This document shows positions 27,592-34,828 of a stretch of DNA of 64,000 nt, in pieces. The translations under genes were made by a program, and so were the position numbers. Location of the stretch: contig NC_012804.1 in NCBI RefSeq assembly GCF_000022365.1, positions 1,674,001-1,738,000 on the forward strand. The letters run 5' to 3'. This DNA comes from Thermococcus gammatolerans EJ3. GTDB lineage: Archaea > Methanobacteriota_B > Thermococci > Thermococcales > Thermococcaceae. Below the pieces are notes generated by a model. That model had not been told where the DNA came from and ran no database searches. It saw nothing but the letters and a program-made list of their open reading frames with translations. Each line of letters starts with the position of its first letter. The first letter of the stretch is position 1.

Positions 27592-28394
27592 AGAAGAGAC
27601 TTCCCGCGAGCAGGGTCTACCTCAAGGACGTCATCGAAGGCTACTACGTCAAGAGCGACGGTGACCTCGAGCCCAACTACCTCATCACCAAGGACGCCAG
27701 AAAGGTCTACCGCGTCAAGGTGGTCGCCACCGTCGTGAGGGAGCCCTTCCTGAGCGACGACGAAACCTATGGCAAGTTCCAGATCGACGACGGGACTGGA
27801 ACGATATGGGTTCTCGCCTTCAGGGACAACACTCGCTTTGTAAAGCTCGTCAAGAAGGGCGATCTCGTTCAGGTCATCGGGAAAGTTGCTGAGTGGCGCG
27901 ACGACAAGCAGATACTCGTCGAAGGCGTCGCCAAGGTGCACCCGAACATGATGGTGCTCCACCGCTTCGAGACCCTCAAGGAGAAAGCGGAGCACGTTCG
28001 CAAAGCCCGGATAGCCTTCGACATCTACGACCGCTACGGCATAACGGCCAAGGCCAAGGTCATAGCAAAGAACAAGGGGGTAAGCGAGGACCTCCTCATG
28101 ACGATCGACGAGCTGTACACGCTCATGCTCGAACAGAGGAGCATGGAGCTCGAGGAGGAACTCTTTGAGGAAGTCGAGGAAGAGGAGAAACCTGCAGAGA
28201 ATCCCGAGCTTGAAAAGGCCAAAGAGGCCGTTATGAAGCTCCTCAGGGAGAAAGGAAAGCCCCTCTCACACAAGTTCATAGTGAAGAAGCTCTCCAAGGA
28301 GTTCGAGGAGGAAACGGTCGAGGAGGCAATAACCAGGCTCCTTGCGGAAGGGGAAATATACGAGCCGGAGACCGGCTACTACGAACCCCTCTGA
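27588..28394 (+). CDS. rpa32: Replication protein A, 32-kDa subunit
   Basis: 268 residues. Central OB fold at about 40-135 (KVVATVVREPFL, FQIDDGTGTIWVLAF, QVIGKVAEWRDDKQILVEG), an acidic linker (EEELFEEVEEEEKP, about 185-200) and a C-terminal winged helix (about 205-268) that in RPA32 proteins mediates protein contacts. ATG overlaps the rpa14 stop. Last gene of the operon. Confidence 0.94.
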   Translation: MKKRLPASRVYLKDVIEGYYVKSDGDLEPNYLITKDARKVYRVKVVATVVREPFLSDDETYGKFQIDDGTGTIWVLAFRDNTRFVKLVKKGDLVQVIGKVAEWRDDKQILVEGVAKVHPNMMVLHRFETLKEKAEHVRKARIAFDIYDRYGITAKAKVIAKNKGVSEDLLMTIDELYTLMLEQRSMELEEELFEEVEEEEKPAENPELEKAKEAVMKLLREKGKPLSHKFIVKKLSKEFEEETVEEAITRLLAEGEIYEPETGYYEPL

Positions 28395-28428
28395 CCCCGG
28401 CCGAATCTTGGCTTTTTTCCTTTCTTGA

Positions 28429-28809
28429 TCAATACTGCTCGCGCATCGTCCTTATGACGGGATCGTGAATCAGCGTTGAGGTTATGCTGTTCACCATCCG
28501 GAAGAACTCGTCTCTGCCCTTCTCAAGCCCCATGTTCTCGATCTTTATGAGCTTGCACTCCTTTCCAAGAACCCACTTGCCGAGGATTATCTTCTCCCTC
28601 CCTTCCTTGACCGCATCTATTCTGACTAGTCCGTAGGGTATGTCCGCTGTCCACCAGTTTGCCTTGAAGGTTATCTTCCATCCGGCGCTCCTGATGACTT
28701 CGGCCAGCTTTTTCATGGTCTCTCCGGGCCCATAGGGCGTTTTAAAGGTGACGACCGTCCAGAGGCCGTCTTCATCAAGCTTTCTAATTATCTCGTCCTT
28801 AAACTCCAT
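28429..28809 (-). CDS. Conserved hypothetical protein, 126 residues
   Basis: Soluble, mixed alpha/beta looking protein with WTVVTFKTPYGPGETMKK near the N-terminus and an aromatic patch FKANWWTADIP at about 47-57. ATG follows GAGGTGATATT. It lies 9 nt downstream of the UbiA-type prenyltransferase gene and is probably co-transcribed with it. I do not recognise the family; a link to lipid synthesis is only suggested by position. Confidence 0.75.
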   Translation of the reverse strand: MEFKDEIIRKLDEDGLWTVVTFKTPYGPGETMKKLAEVIRSAGWKITFKANWWTADIPYGLVRIDAVKEGREKIILGKWVLGKECKLIKIENMGLEKGRDEFFRMVNSITSTLIHDPVIRTMREQY

Positions 28810-28818
28810 AATATCACC

Positions 28819-29649
28819 TCACATCAAAGCGGCTATCAGGAATGCGAAAACCGCAAGGAAAATGCTCGCCTTGAGCAGTAGCTGTGACCTGTGGGCGGTC
28901 TTCTCATCCTGATTTCTGAGGATCAGGTAAACGGCGTAGAGGATTATCAGATCGACGGGAACCATCGCATAGTAGCCAACACCGACACCGGCCTTGACCG
29001 GGAGGAAAGAAGCTATCACCGTCGCGACTCCGAAAAACGCCGCCACGTAAGCGGCTTTCCTGCGGCCGAGGATTATGGGCAACGTTTTAGCTCCCTTTTT
29101 GAGGTCGCCCTCAACGTCCTCTATGTCCTTGACTATCTCCCTTGCAACGTTAACGAGAAAGGCACACACTGCCAGCGTTCCGGCAAGGCCAATCTTCCCA
29201 ACGGCGATTGCACCGTAGAGGGGAGTCACCCCGGTCAAAGCGGCGACGGCTATGTTTCCTATGAAGGGAAGGGGCTTGAGCTTCCAGGCGTAGAGGAACA
29301 TTGTGATGTACGCGAGGAGCGCAAAGGCGAAGGCCTTGAGAGAAATCAGCAGCGCCAAGGCAAGCCCAACGGCAAAGAGAAAGAGTGAGTACCAGAGGGC
29401 CGTTCTCCTGTCCATAGCACCCCGGGGGAGCGGTCTCTCAGGGCGGTTTATCCTGTCGATCTCGTAGTCGAAGTAATCGTTTATGGTGTTTCCACCGGCA
29501 CAGCCAAGGGAAACTACAAGAAACACGAGAATGAGAATTTTCCCCTCCGGGACGGAGCCGAGCGCTACCATCGAGCCCAGAACACCAACTAACCCAGCCA
29601 AAGCACAGTTGTGGGGTCTGGTTATTTCCACGAAGGCCCTCAGCTCCAT
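28819..29649 (-). CDS. Digeranylgeranylglyceryl phosphate synthase (UbiA family)
   Basis: 276 residues, about eight to nine membrane helices. First Asp-rich motif NTINDYFDYEIDRINRPERP (about 57-76) and second motif DIEDVEGD (about 177-184) are the Mg2+/pyrophosphate-binding signatures of UbiA prenyltransferases. Length and the NxxxD first motif fit archaeal DGGGP synthase, which adds the second geranylgeranyl chain to GGGP in ether-lipid synthesis. Start ATG at 29649 has GGTG 6 nt upstream; the longer GTG start at 29658 overlaps that RBS. A heme/quinone-type role is less likely in this lineage. Confidence 0.88.
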   Translation of the reverse strand: MELRAFVEITRPHNCALAGLVGVLGSMVALGSVPEGKILILVFLVVSLGCAGGNTINDYFDYEIDRINRPERPLPRGAMDRRTALWYSLFLFAVGLALALLISLKAFAFALLAYITMFLYAWKLKPLPFIGNIAVAALTGVTPLYGAIAVGKIGLAGTLAVCAFLVNVAREIVKDIEDVEGDLKKGAKTLPIILGRRKAAYVAAFFGVATVIASFLPVKAGVGVGYYAMVPVDLIILYAVYLILRNQDEKTAHRSQLLLKASIFLAVFAFLIAALM

Positions 29650-29693
29650 TAGACGCACCTAACAAACCTACTTAGGGGACTTAAAAAGGTTTA

Positions 29694-30782
29694 CTAAAGT
29701 TCCTCACGCCTGAGAAGTGCGAGCTCCTCTCCAGACTCTGTGACCCGTATCCGGCCGAAACGAACCTCGACGGCCCGAGAGAGTTCATCCTCACTGAGGG
29801 GTGTGAGAACTTCGAGTAGGCCCTCGCTGAGGCGGGGCCACTTGAGGATGCCCAGCCCGAGGCAGAAACCGAGCTCGTCAATGAATCCGATCAGCAGGTT
29901 GCTCAGCGTTTCAAAGTCAATCGCCTTGATGACGGACCTGTTGTACGGCCTCCTTCCGGAGTCCGCCTTAACGACTGTGTAGCTTTCCTTTCCCTTCCAG
30001 CCGGCCAAAACTACCCAGTCGTGGAGCCTCTCGAAGAGTTCTTTCTCCTCTCCTGTTAGGGGCCTTCCTGAGAACATTGAGGTCCCGGAAACGCGAAGAG
30101 TTGAGAGATCCACAATAACAGGTGATGAGCTGGAGAAATAAGCTCTCCACTTGGCTTCTCTTATGGCACGTCTCTCCTCCTGAGAGTGGGACTTCACCTT
30201 GTCGCTCCTCCTCAGGAGAACGGTCTCGGTCAGCGATGAAGAAACCTCGATGAGCTCTTCAATGGCCCGCTCCCTCTCTCCAGTGGATTCGATAAAAACG
30301 GCCAGATCCGGCCGAACAGCCTCGATCTTGAGTCTCTTGAGCTCAAAACCCGGCCCGGTTACGAAGCCGGTTGTGTCTATGAGAACCACGTCCGCAAGAG
30401 ATCTCGCAACATCGACGAGCCTCTTCACACCAACGACCGTTTCCCCTATGTACTGGGAGGGCGTGGTTATTCCTATGAAGTAGTGCAGATAGGGCTCGAT
30501 CTCGGAGAGGCTGGGAAAGTTCTCCTCCGCTATACCGAGACTCACGGTGGCGGGGGGGAGTATTCCCTTCTGGCCCAGATCGCTGTCGACTATGCCAACC
30601 CGATAGCCGAGGTTCACGAGTTCATTGGCGACGAAGGTTAGGGAAGTCGTTTTACCACTGTCCACGTCACCGATGAACATGACAACGGGCTTTTCAAGGC
30701 TAGCTATCATCTCCACGAGCTCAACCCTGTCTTCTGGCACGTCGGTGGTGTAGATAGCCTTGTTTGAGCCCACACCTTCCAT
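29694..30782 (-). CDS. Polynucleotide 5'-hydroxyl kinase, Clp1/Grc3 family
   Basis: 362 residues. Walker A GDVDSGKTTS (about 38-47), the lid and Walker B region VVLIDTTGFVTGPG, and the Clp1-specific DSDLGQKGILPPATVS segment. The archaeal member from Pyrococcus phosphorylates 5'-OH ends of RNA and DNA and is linked to RNA processing. The C-terminal third forms a beta-rich domain. RBS GGGGGAAGAG. It is divergent from the Lrp-like regulator, sharing the 30,783-30,909 gap, and lies 44 nt upstream of the prenyltransferase gene. Confidence 0.88.
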   Translation of the reverse strand: MEGVGSNKAIYTTDVPEDRVELVEMIASLEKPVVMFIGDVDSGKTTSLTFVANELVNLGYRVGIVDSDLGQKGILPPATVSLGIAEENFPSLSEIEPYLHYFIGITTPSQYIGETVVGVKRLVDVARSLADVVLIDTTGFVTGPGFELKRLKIEAVRPDLAVFIESTGERERAIEELIEVSSSLTETVLLRRSDKVKSHSQEERRAIREAKWRAYFSSSSPVIVDLSTLRVSGTSMFSGRPLTGEEKELFERLHDWVVLAGWKGKESYTVVKADSGRRPYNRSVIKAIDFETLSNLLIGFIDELGFCLGLGILKWPRLSEGLLEVLTPLSEDELSRAVEVRFGRIRVTESGEELALLRREEL

Positions 30783-30909
30783 ACTCTTCCCCCGCTGGAG
30801 TTGTGGGAAAGCCTTATAAAAGTCTCTGCCCCTTAAATTAATGTTAGGCTTGACAAAATAAAACCAAAATCACTAATTGAGTCAAGTTTCACGGGGCGGA
30901 GGTGGAAAG

Positions 30910-31371
30910 ATGGAAAGGAATTCCCTAACGAGCAGGCAACTGAAGCTTCTCAAGAAACTCTACGAGGAGGGCAGGCCCCTAGAAGTTCACACAGTCGAGA
31001 AAACGCAGGACGAACTGGCGAAAGAACTCGGCATCACAAGGCAGGCCCTCAGCAACCACCTCAAGGTCCTCAAGGAGCTCGGGTACATAAGGACGGGCAG
31101 GGGGTTCATAGACCTCACGGAGAAGGCCCTTGAGCTCCTCGGGGAGAAGAAGGGCGATGTTTTCATATTCGTGAGGATAGAGCCAACCAAGAGGAGACAG
31201 GTATACGAGAACGTGAGGAAGCTCAAGATAAAGAGGATCTATCGCGTCACCGGCGACATAGACCTCATAATAGAGGCGGACAAGAGCAAACTGGACGAGG
31301 TACTGGAGGAAATAGCGTCGCTCGATGGAGTAAAGGAGACGATAACCCACGTCGTTCTCGAAGTTCTATGA
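30910..31371 (+). CDS. Lrp/AsnC-type transcription regulator
   Basis: 153 residues from the ATG after GGAGGTGGAAAG; an earlier in-frame TTG at 30877 has no RBS. N-terminal winged helix (TQDELAKELGITRQALSNHLKVLKELGYI, the recognition helix around ITRQALSNHL), then a RAM/Lrp ligand-binding domain (VFIFVRIEPTKRRQVYENVR...VTGDIDLIIEADKSKLDEVLEEI). The HTH looks closer to ArsR/TrmB-style heads than to classical Lrp. Its target and ligand are unknown. The 3' end overlaps the convergent engB stop by 6 nt. Confidence 0.85.
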   Translation: MERNSLTSRQLKLLKKLYEEGRPLEVHTVEKTQDELAKELGITRQALSNHLKVLKELGYIRTGRGFIDLTEKALELLGEKKGDVFIFVRIEPTKRRQVYENVRKLKIKRIYRVTGDIDLIIEADKSKLDEVLEEIASLDGVKETITHVVLEVL

Positions 31372-31914
31372 CCTCAATTTCTTTTCTATGAGTCTCTTTA
31401 ACTCCTCAATGTTCTTTCCGAACTTGGCCGAGATCGGGACGAACGTCTCGGGCACCTCATCGAGGGGAACGCCAAACTTCTGAGCCAGGTAGTGGATTAC
31501 CCGCTGGACGTTCTTCACCCGGTCAATCTTGTTGACCGCGACGATGGTCGGTATCTCAAGCTCCCGAAGGAACTGGAAGAACTCAACGTCTACAGGTATC
31601 TCCCCCCTCTTCTCCCACCGTTCTATTATCTCCGGTGCGGCCTTACCATCGACGACGAGAACGGCGAGATCAATTTTATCGGCGTTGTCCTCTATAAAGT
31701 GAACTATCTCGTCCTTAATCCTCTCCTGAACCTGCCGCGGGAGGCCGCTCATAAAACCGAAACCGGGCATATCAATGACCCTCCTGTTGCGCCACACGAC
31801 CTCAACTGGCTTTCTCGTTACACCGGGCCTCTTTCCCCTCTTCACTTTCTTCCCGGTGAGCCTGAATATGAGGGTACTTTTACCAACGTTTGACCTCCCG
31901 ACAAAGATTATCAT
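31366..31914 (-). CDS. engB: EngB-family GTP-binding protein
   Basis: 182 residues of the TrmE-Era-EngA-EngB GTPase superfamily. G1 GRSNVGKST (about 6-14), G2 Thr in GVTRKP, G3 DMPGFGF, G4 NKID (about 122-125) and G5 PISAKFGKN. The bacterial homologue assists ribosome large-subunit assembly. RBS GGAGGGGAAGCG. It stands alone between a convergent regulator and the divergent PRC-barrel protein. Confidence 0.93.
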   Translation of the reverse strand: MIIFVGRSNVGKSTLIFRLTGKKVKRGKRPGVTRKPVEVVWRNRRVIDMPGFGFMSGLPRQVQERIKDEIVHFIEDNADKIDLAVLVVDGKAAPEIIERWEKRGEIPVDVEFFQFLRELEIPTIVAVNKIDRVKNVQRVIHYLAQKFGVPLDEVPETFVPISAKFGKNIEELKRLIEKKLRS

Positions 31915-32005
31915 CTCGCTTCCCCTCCGAGGCCTCGTTCCCGGGGTAATAAAACCTTGCGGAAAAGTTAAGTATCTTTAGAGCCCAATTCAAGCGGTGG
32001 TGATG

Positions 32006-32659
32006 ATGGTACCCTCCGGCGACCGGGCCAATCAGCTGATAAACAAGTTCGTTGTTTCACTTACCACCGGACGGATACTCGGCTACGTGACCGACATAAA
32101 CGTGGAAGTTGAGGGAACAAAGTTCTACTTCATTCTCAAGATGAAAATCGTTGAAAACCTCGGAAAGGGGCAGGGTGTGTTCACGAACGAGACGAAGGTG
32201 AGGATAGAGCCGACTGACATTGTAAACGTTGGGCCAGACGTTATCGTTCTCGGCGACGGGAAAGTCCCTCCCCTGAGGGAAATAGAACGCCTTTACCAGC
32301 TCCAGAGCGAATACGAGGAAGTTATGAGTCAGCTCAGGGAGAAGGAAGCTCTTCTCAAGAGCCTCAAAGAGGAGAACGCCCAGTTGAGAAGACAGCTCGA
32401 CGAGGCACAGAGGGAGATAAGACGCTGCGAGGTCATGAAGGAGGACTTCGAACACCTCAAGGAGCAGCTGATAAGGCAGGAAGGCCAGCTGGAGATGGCG
32501 AGGGAGTACATAAAGCTCCTCGAAGGACTGAGACACGACATAGATCAAATGAAAGACCTACTTGAGAAGCTCGTGGGGGAGATCCTTGAAAACACCGTGA
32601 GGGGAGTCATAGACGAGGAACTAAACGCTAGGGGTCTCAAAAAGACCGGGCTCCTCTGA
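32006..32659 (+). CDS. PRC-barrel-like / coiled-coil protein, unknown function
   Basis: 217 residues. Residues about 10-85 read as a small beta barrel of PRC type (VVSLTTGRILGYVTDINVEV, VRIEPTDIVNVGPDVIVLG). Residues about 95-180 are a long coiled coil (LREKEALLKSLKEENAQLRR and onward). The C-terminus is helical. ATG at 32006 has GGTGG 5 nt upstream; ATG at 32003 is equally possible. PRC-barrel proteins in archaea bind RNA, tRNA or division proteins; no specific role is evident. Confidence 0.75.
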   Translation: MVPSGDRANQLINKFVVSLTTGRILGYVTDINVEVEGTKFYFILKMKIVENLGKGQGVFTNETKVRIEPTDIVNVGPDVIVLGDGKVPPLREIERLYQLQSEYEEVMSQLREKEALLKSLKEENAQLRRQLDEAQREIRRCEVMKEDFEHLKEQLIRQEGQLEMAREYIKLLEGLRHDIDQMKDLLEKLVGEILENTVRGVIDEELNARGLKKTGLL

Positions 32660-32697
32660 TCGAAAGATTTTTTAAGCGGTCGGGGAACCTCTCTCGG

Positions 32698-32785
32698 GCG
32701 GGGGTTGCCGAGCCTGGTCAAAGGCGCGGGATTTAGGGTCCCGTCCCGCAGGGGTTCCGGGGTTCAAATCCCCGCCCCCGCACCA
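32698..32785 (+). tRNA. tRNA-Leu (anticodon TAG)
   Basis: 88 nt including encoded CCA. Acceptor GCGGGGG pairs with CCCCCGC; long class II variable arm (GTCCCGCAGGGGTTC region); TTCAAAT T-loop; anticodon loop TTTAGGG gives TAG, decoding CUA. TATA-like TTTTTTAAG lies just upstream at about 32,668. It differs from the tRNA-Leu at 46505-46592 at only two positions. Confidence 0.96.
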
Positions 32786-33261
32786 GAAACTTTTGCCAAG
32801 CAAAAGTTTCATCAAAGTTCGTGATTCCTTTTTGAAGAGTAGTTTTTGAGTGGATTTCCCCCAAATTGCTCCTTTGACTGAACGAATTCATTTAAAAGCA
32901 CCTTTTAGCTTGGGTTCAAGCTTTTTTGCGCTCTGGTGGGGCGCGGTTCAGGTAGAACCCGCGCATAAAAAGCCTTAACTTGGTGAATTCAAACTTTCAA
33001 TAGCGGGCTTGATTTTGAAATCCTATTACAAAGGAGCCCAAAAGAGAAATCACGAACTTCTGACCAAACTTTTCCCAAAAGCTTGCCTGCGAGTGATCCA
33101 CTCAAGAAAGAGCCGGGCGCCAATATTGATGTGGAAAGGCAGGTTTTTGGGTAAAGGCCCCTGGGAGAGCATTTTAGCGGGGAGCCACGCCTCTTGTGAA
33201 AGTTTTCTAAAGCTTCGCGGCTCACCATGACAAAACCAAAATTTGTTTGAAAGAGTAGAGG
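32786..33261. repeat. Non-coding block of nested inverted repeats (no credible gene)
   Basis: A ~476-nt gap between tRNA-Leu and tmk. It begins with a perfect hairpin (GAAACTTTTG/CAAAAGTTTC, 32786-32810). A roughly palindromic unit follows, centred near 32,945: 32815-32826 pairs with 33048-33059 (12 bp), 32868-32876 with 33029-33037 (9 bp), 32884-32890 with 32984-32990, and the core hairpin GCGCGGTTC/GAACCCGCGC at 32941-32964 has one bulge. A crossing 10-bp pair joins 32846-32855 and 33096-33105. Open frames of 73-79 codons exist on both strands across 32989-33230 but lack RBSs. I read it as a degenerate mobile or dispersed repeat, or a structured RNA. Confidence 0.6.
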
Positions 33262-33888
33262 CTAAATCCCCGAGAGGATTTCCTGCTCGACGAGACCCAC
33301 TATGTCCCGATGGATATCCTCTATGCTGTTTTGAGCGTTCACTATCCTTATCTCGGGAAACATCTCGGCCAGCTTGAGGTAGTTCTCCCTGACCCTCTTC
33401 TGAAGCTCGACGATTTTGTCAAACTCTGTTTTGATACTCCTCCCGTTTATTCTCCTCATGCTCTCCTTGACCGGGAGGTCTAGCAGAACCACGAGATCAG
33501 GTCTGACAGCGAACCTGTTCAGATCTATGAGCCACTGGAGGTCGAGCCCCCTAGCCCACTGGTATGCGAGGGATGAGTAGAAGTACCTGTCCGAGATGAC
33601 AACCTTTCCCGATTCCAAGGCTGGCTTTATCAGTTTGTGAACATGTTCAGCCCTATCGGCTGCAAAGAGCAGGGCCTCAGCCTCGTGGCTTATTCTAGCC
33701 CCGTCGATTATACCCTCCCGCCCCCCTGTGAGAACGAGCTTCCTTATCAGCTTACCAAAGGCTGTGTCAGTAGGCTCTTTGGTGAGGATCACTTCGTATC
33801 CTTTTTTTTCAAACCACTTTGCTAGCAGCTTTGCCTGCGTTGACTTACCGGCGCCATCGATGCCCTCAATGACCACGAATATACCCAC
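33262..33888 (-). CDS. tmk: Thymidylate kinase
   Basis: 208 residues from a GTG at 33888 with GGAGGTG 6 nt upstream; an upstream GTG at 33897 overlaps the RBS. P-loop [11 protein letters not shown] (about 6-16), the DR(Y/H) motif ISDRYFYSS (about 97-105), and a lid with [11 protein letters not shown]. Phosphorylates dTMP to dTDP. Monocistronic, divergent from nothing nearby; its 3' side faces the inverted-repeat block. Confidence 0.95.
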   Translation of the reverse strand: MGIFVVIEGIDGAGKSTQAKLLAKWFEKKGYEVILTKEPTDTAFGKLIRKLVLTGGREGIIDGARISHEAEALLFAADRAEHVHKLIKPALESGKVVISDRYFYSSLAYQWARGLDLQWLIDLNRFAVRPDLVVLLDLPVKESMRRINGRSIKTEFDKIVELQKRVRENYLKLAEMFPEIRIVNAQNSIEDIHRDIVGLVEQEILSGI

Positions 33889-33955
33889 TGCTTTCACCTC
33901 CAGAACGGAAGTAAGTGGGGGGTGTGGTTTTTAATGGTTGTCATGAAGGAAAAAC

Positions 33956-34663
33956 TCAAAGGTTCTTCTTCAGGTGCTCGAGGAGGGTCCACATGCTACC
34001 GAACTCGAGCTCTTCACCGTTAGCGTGCACCTCAACTACACCATCCGGCCGGAACCTCAGGCCGAGGTCATAGTTCTCTTTCCTGAGCTTGTGGAGGAAC
34101 ACCTCCTTAGGTTTTGGAGGCAGGTAGCTGGTCATCATGTCGTTTATTATGTCAACCTCCATTCCAAGGGCCTCCGAGAGTCTCGGGAAGAAGAGAACCG
34201 CCGGTGTGTTCATGGCGTCCACGAGAACCCTCTTCTCCATCTTAAACCTGTACTTCTTGAGCAGATCGTTCATAAAGTCGTCGAGGGCGTTGGGATAGTA
34301 AACGGTCGCCCCGATGTCGCTTGGATGGGCCTCAATAAAGCTCCTGCTGTCAAGGATGGTCTTTATCTCATCGACGTCAAGACCGCTTACTTCAACGCGT
34401 ACCCCTCCGTAGTAGTACACATAGGCCAGTGGAAGACCCTTCTTGTGGGCGAAGTCCTTGAGCGCTATTAAGGGAATGAGGCGAACGTCCATTATAGTCG
34501 ATCCTGTACTGACTATGCCAACCACCATCGCCCTCTTGCCGTACCTCGAGAGCGCTCTCCCATCTCTCCCCACTATCGTCGTCCCGTGGGCGACGGTTCC
34601 GATGGCCCTCCCTAGAAGAGCCAGCTCCTCTGGATTGAACTTTTCGGAATAATAAAGCTCCAT
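33956..34663 (-). CDS. Short phosphomannomutase-like protein (single-domain remnant)
   Basis: 235 residues, about half the length of a phosphohexomutase. It has the family-like strand GTTIVGRDGRALSRYGKRAMVVGIVSTGSTIMD (seen from about residue 24) but lacks the TASHNP serine loop that carries the phosphoryl group. The second half (VLVDAMNTPAVLFFPRLSEALGMEVDIIND) resembles domain 2. Start ATG at 34663 follows GGAGGTGGTGTC; 14 more codons upstream are in frame but unsupported. It is divergent from pck and shares the TGM at 34678. Thus it may be a regulatory or sugar-phosphate-binding protein, not a mutase. Confidence 0.7.
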   Translation of the reverse strand: MELYYSEKFNPEELALLGRAIGTVAHGTTIVGRDGRALSRYGKRAMVVGIVSTGSTIMDVRLIPLIALKDFAHKKGLPLAYVYYYGGVRVEVSGLDVDEIKTILDSRSFIEAHPSDIGATVYYPNALDDFMNDLLKKYRFKMEKRVLVDAMNTPAVLFFPRLSEALGMEVDIINDMMTSYLPPKPKEVFLHKLRKENYDLGLRFRPDGVVEVHANGEELEFGSMWTLLEHLKKNL

Positions 34664-34677
34664 GACACCACCTCCTG

Positions 34678-34694
34678 TATCACTGTGAGTGTTA
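34678..34694 (+). promoter_or_regulatory. TGM-like operator upstream of the pck TATA boxes
   Basis: TATCAC-TGTGA-GTGTTA, 11 of 12 matches to TATCAC-N5-GTGATA. For pck it lies 60-110 nt upstream of two TATA candidates (CTTAAATATTC at about 34,748; TATTTTAATAC at about 34,789), the arrangement known for Tgr-activated gluconeogenic genes. It also lies 15 nt upstream of the divergent mutase-like start, where it could act oppositely. Confidence 0.7.
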
Positions 34695-34828
34695 CAGCTT
34701 TTCAAGGTTTTCCCAGGCCAATACAGTAAAACCTGTTGGTTGATGTCCTTAAATATTCTTCGGAGTACTTAACCTCGCCGGCAAACTATTTTAATACACT
34801 GGTCAAGTGGGTGAAGGAGGCGACAAAA

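Noticed and set aside
32989-33230. 79-codon minus and 73-codon plus frames inside the inverted-repeat block
   Set aside because: No RBS, odd composition, both strands open at once; treated as part of the repeat rather than genes.
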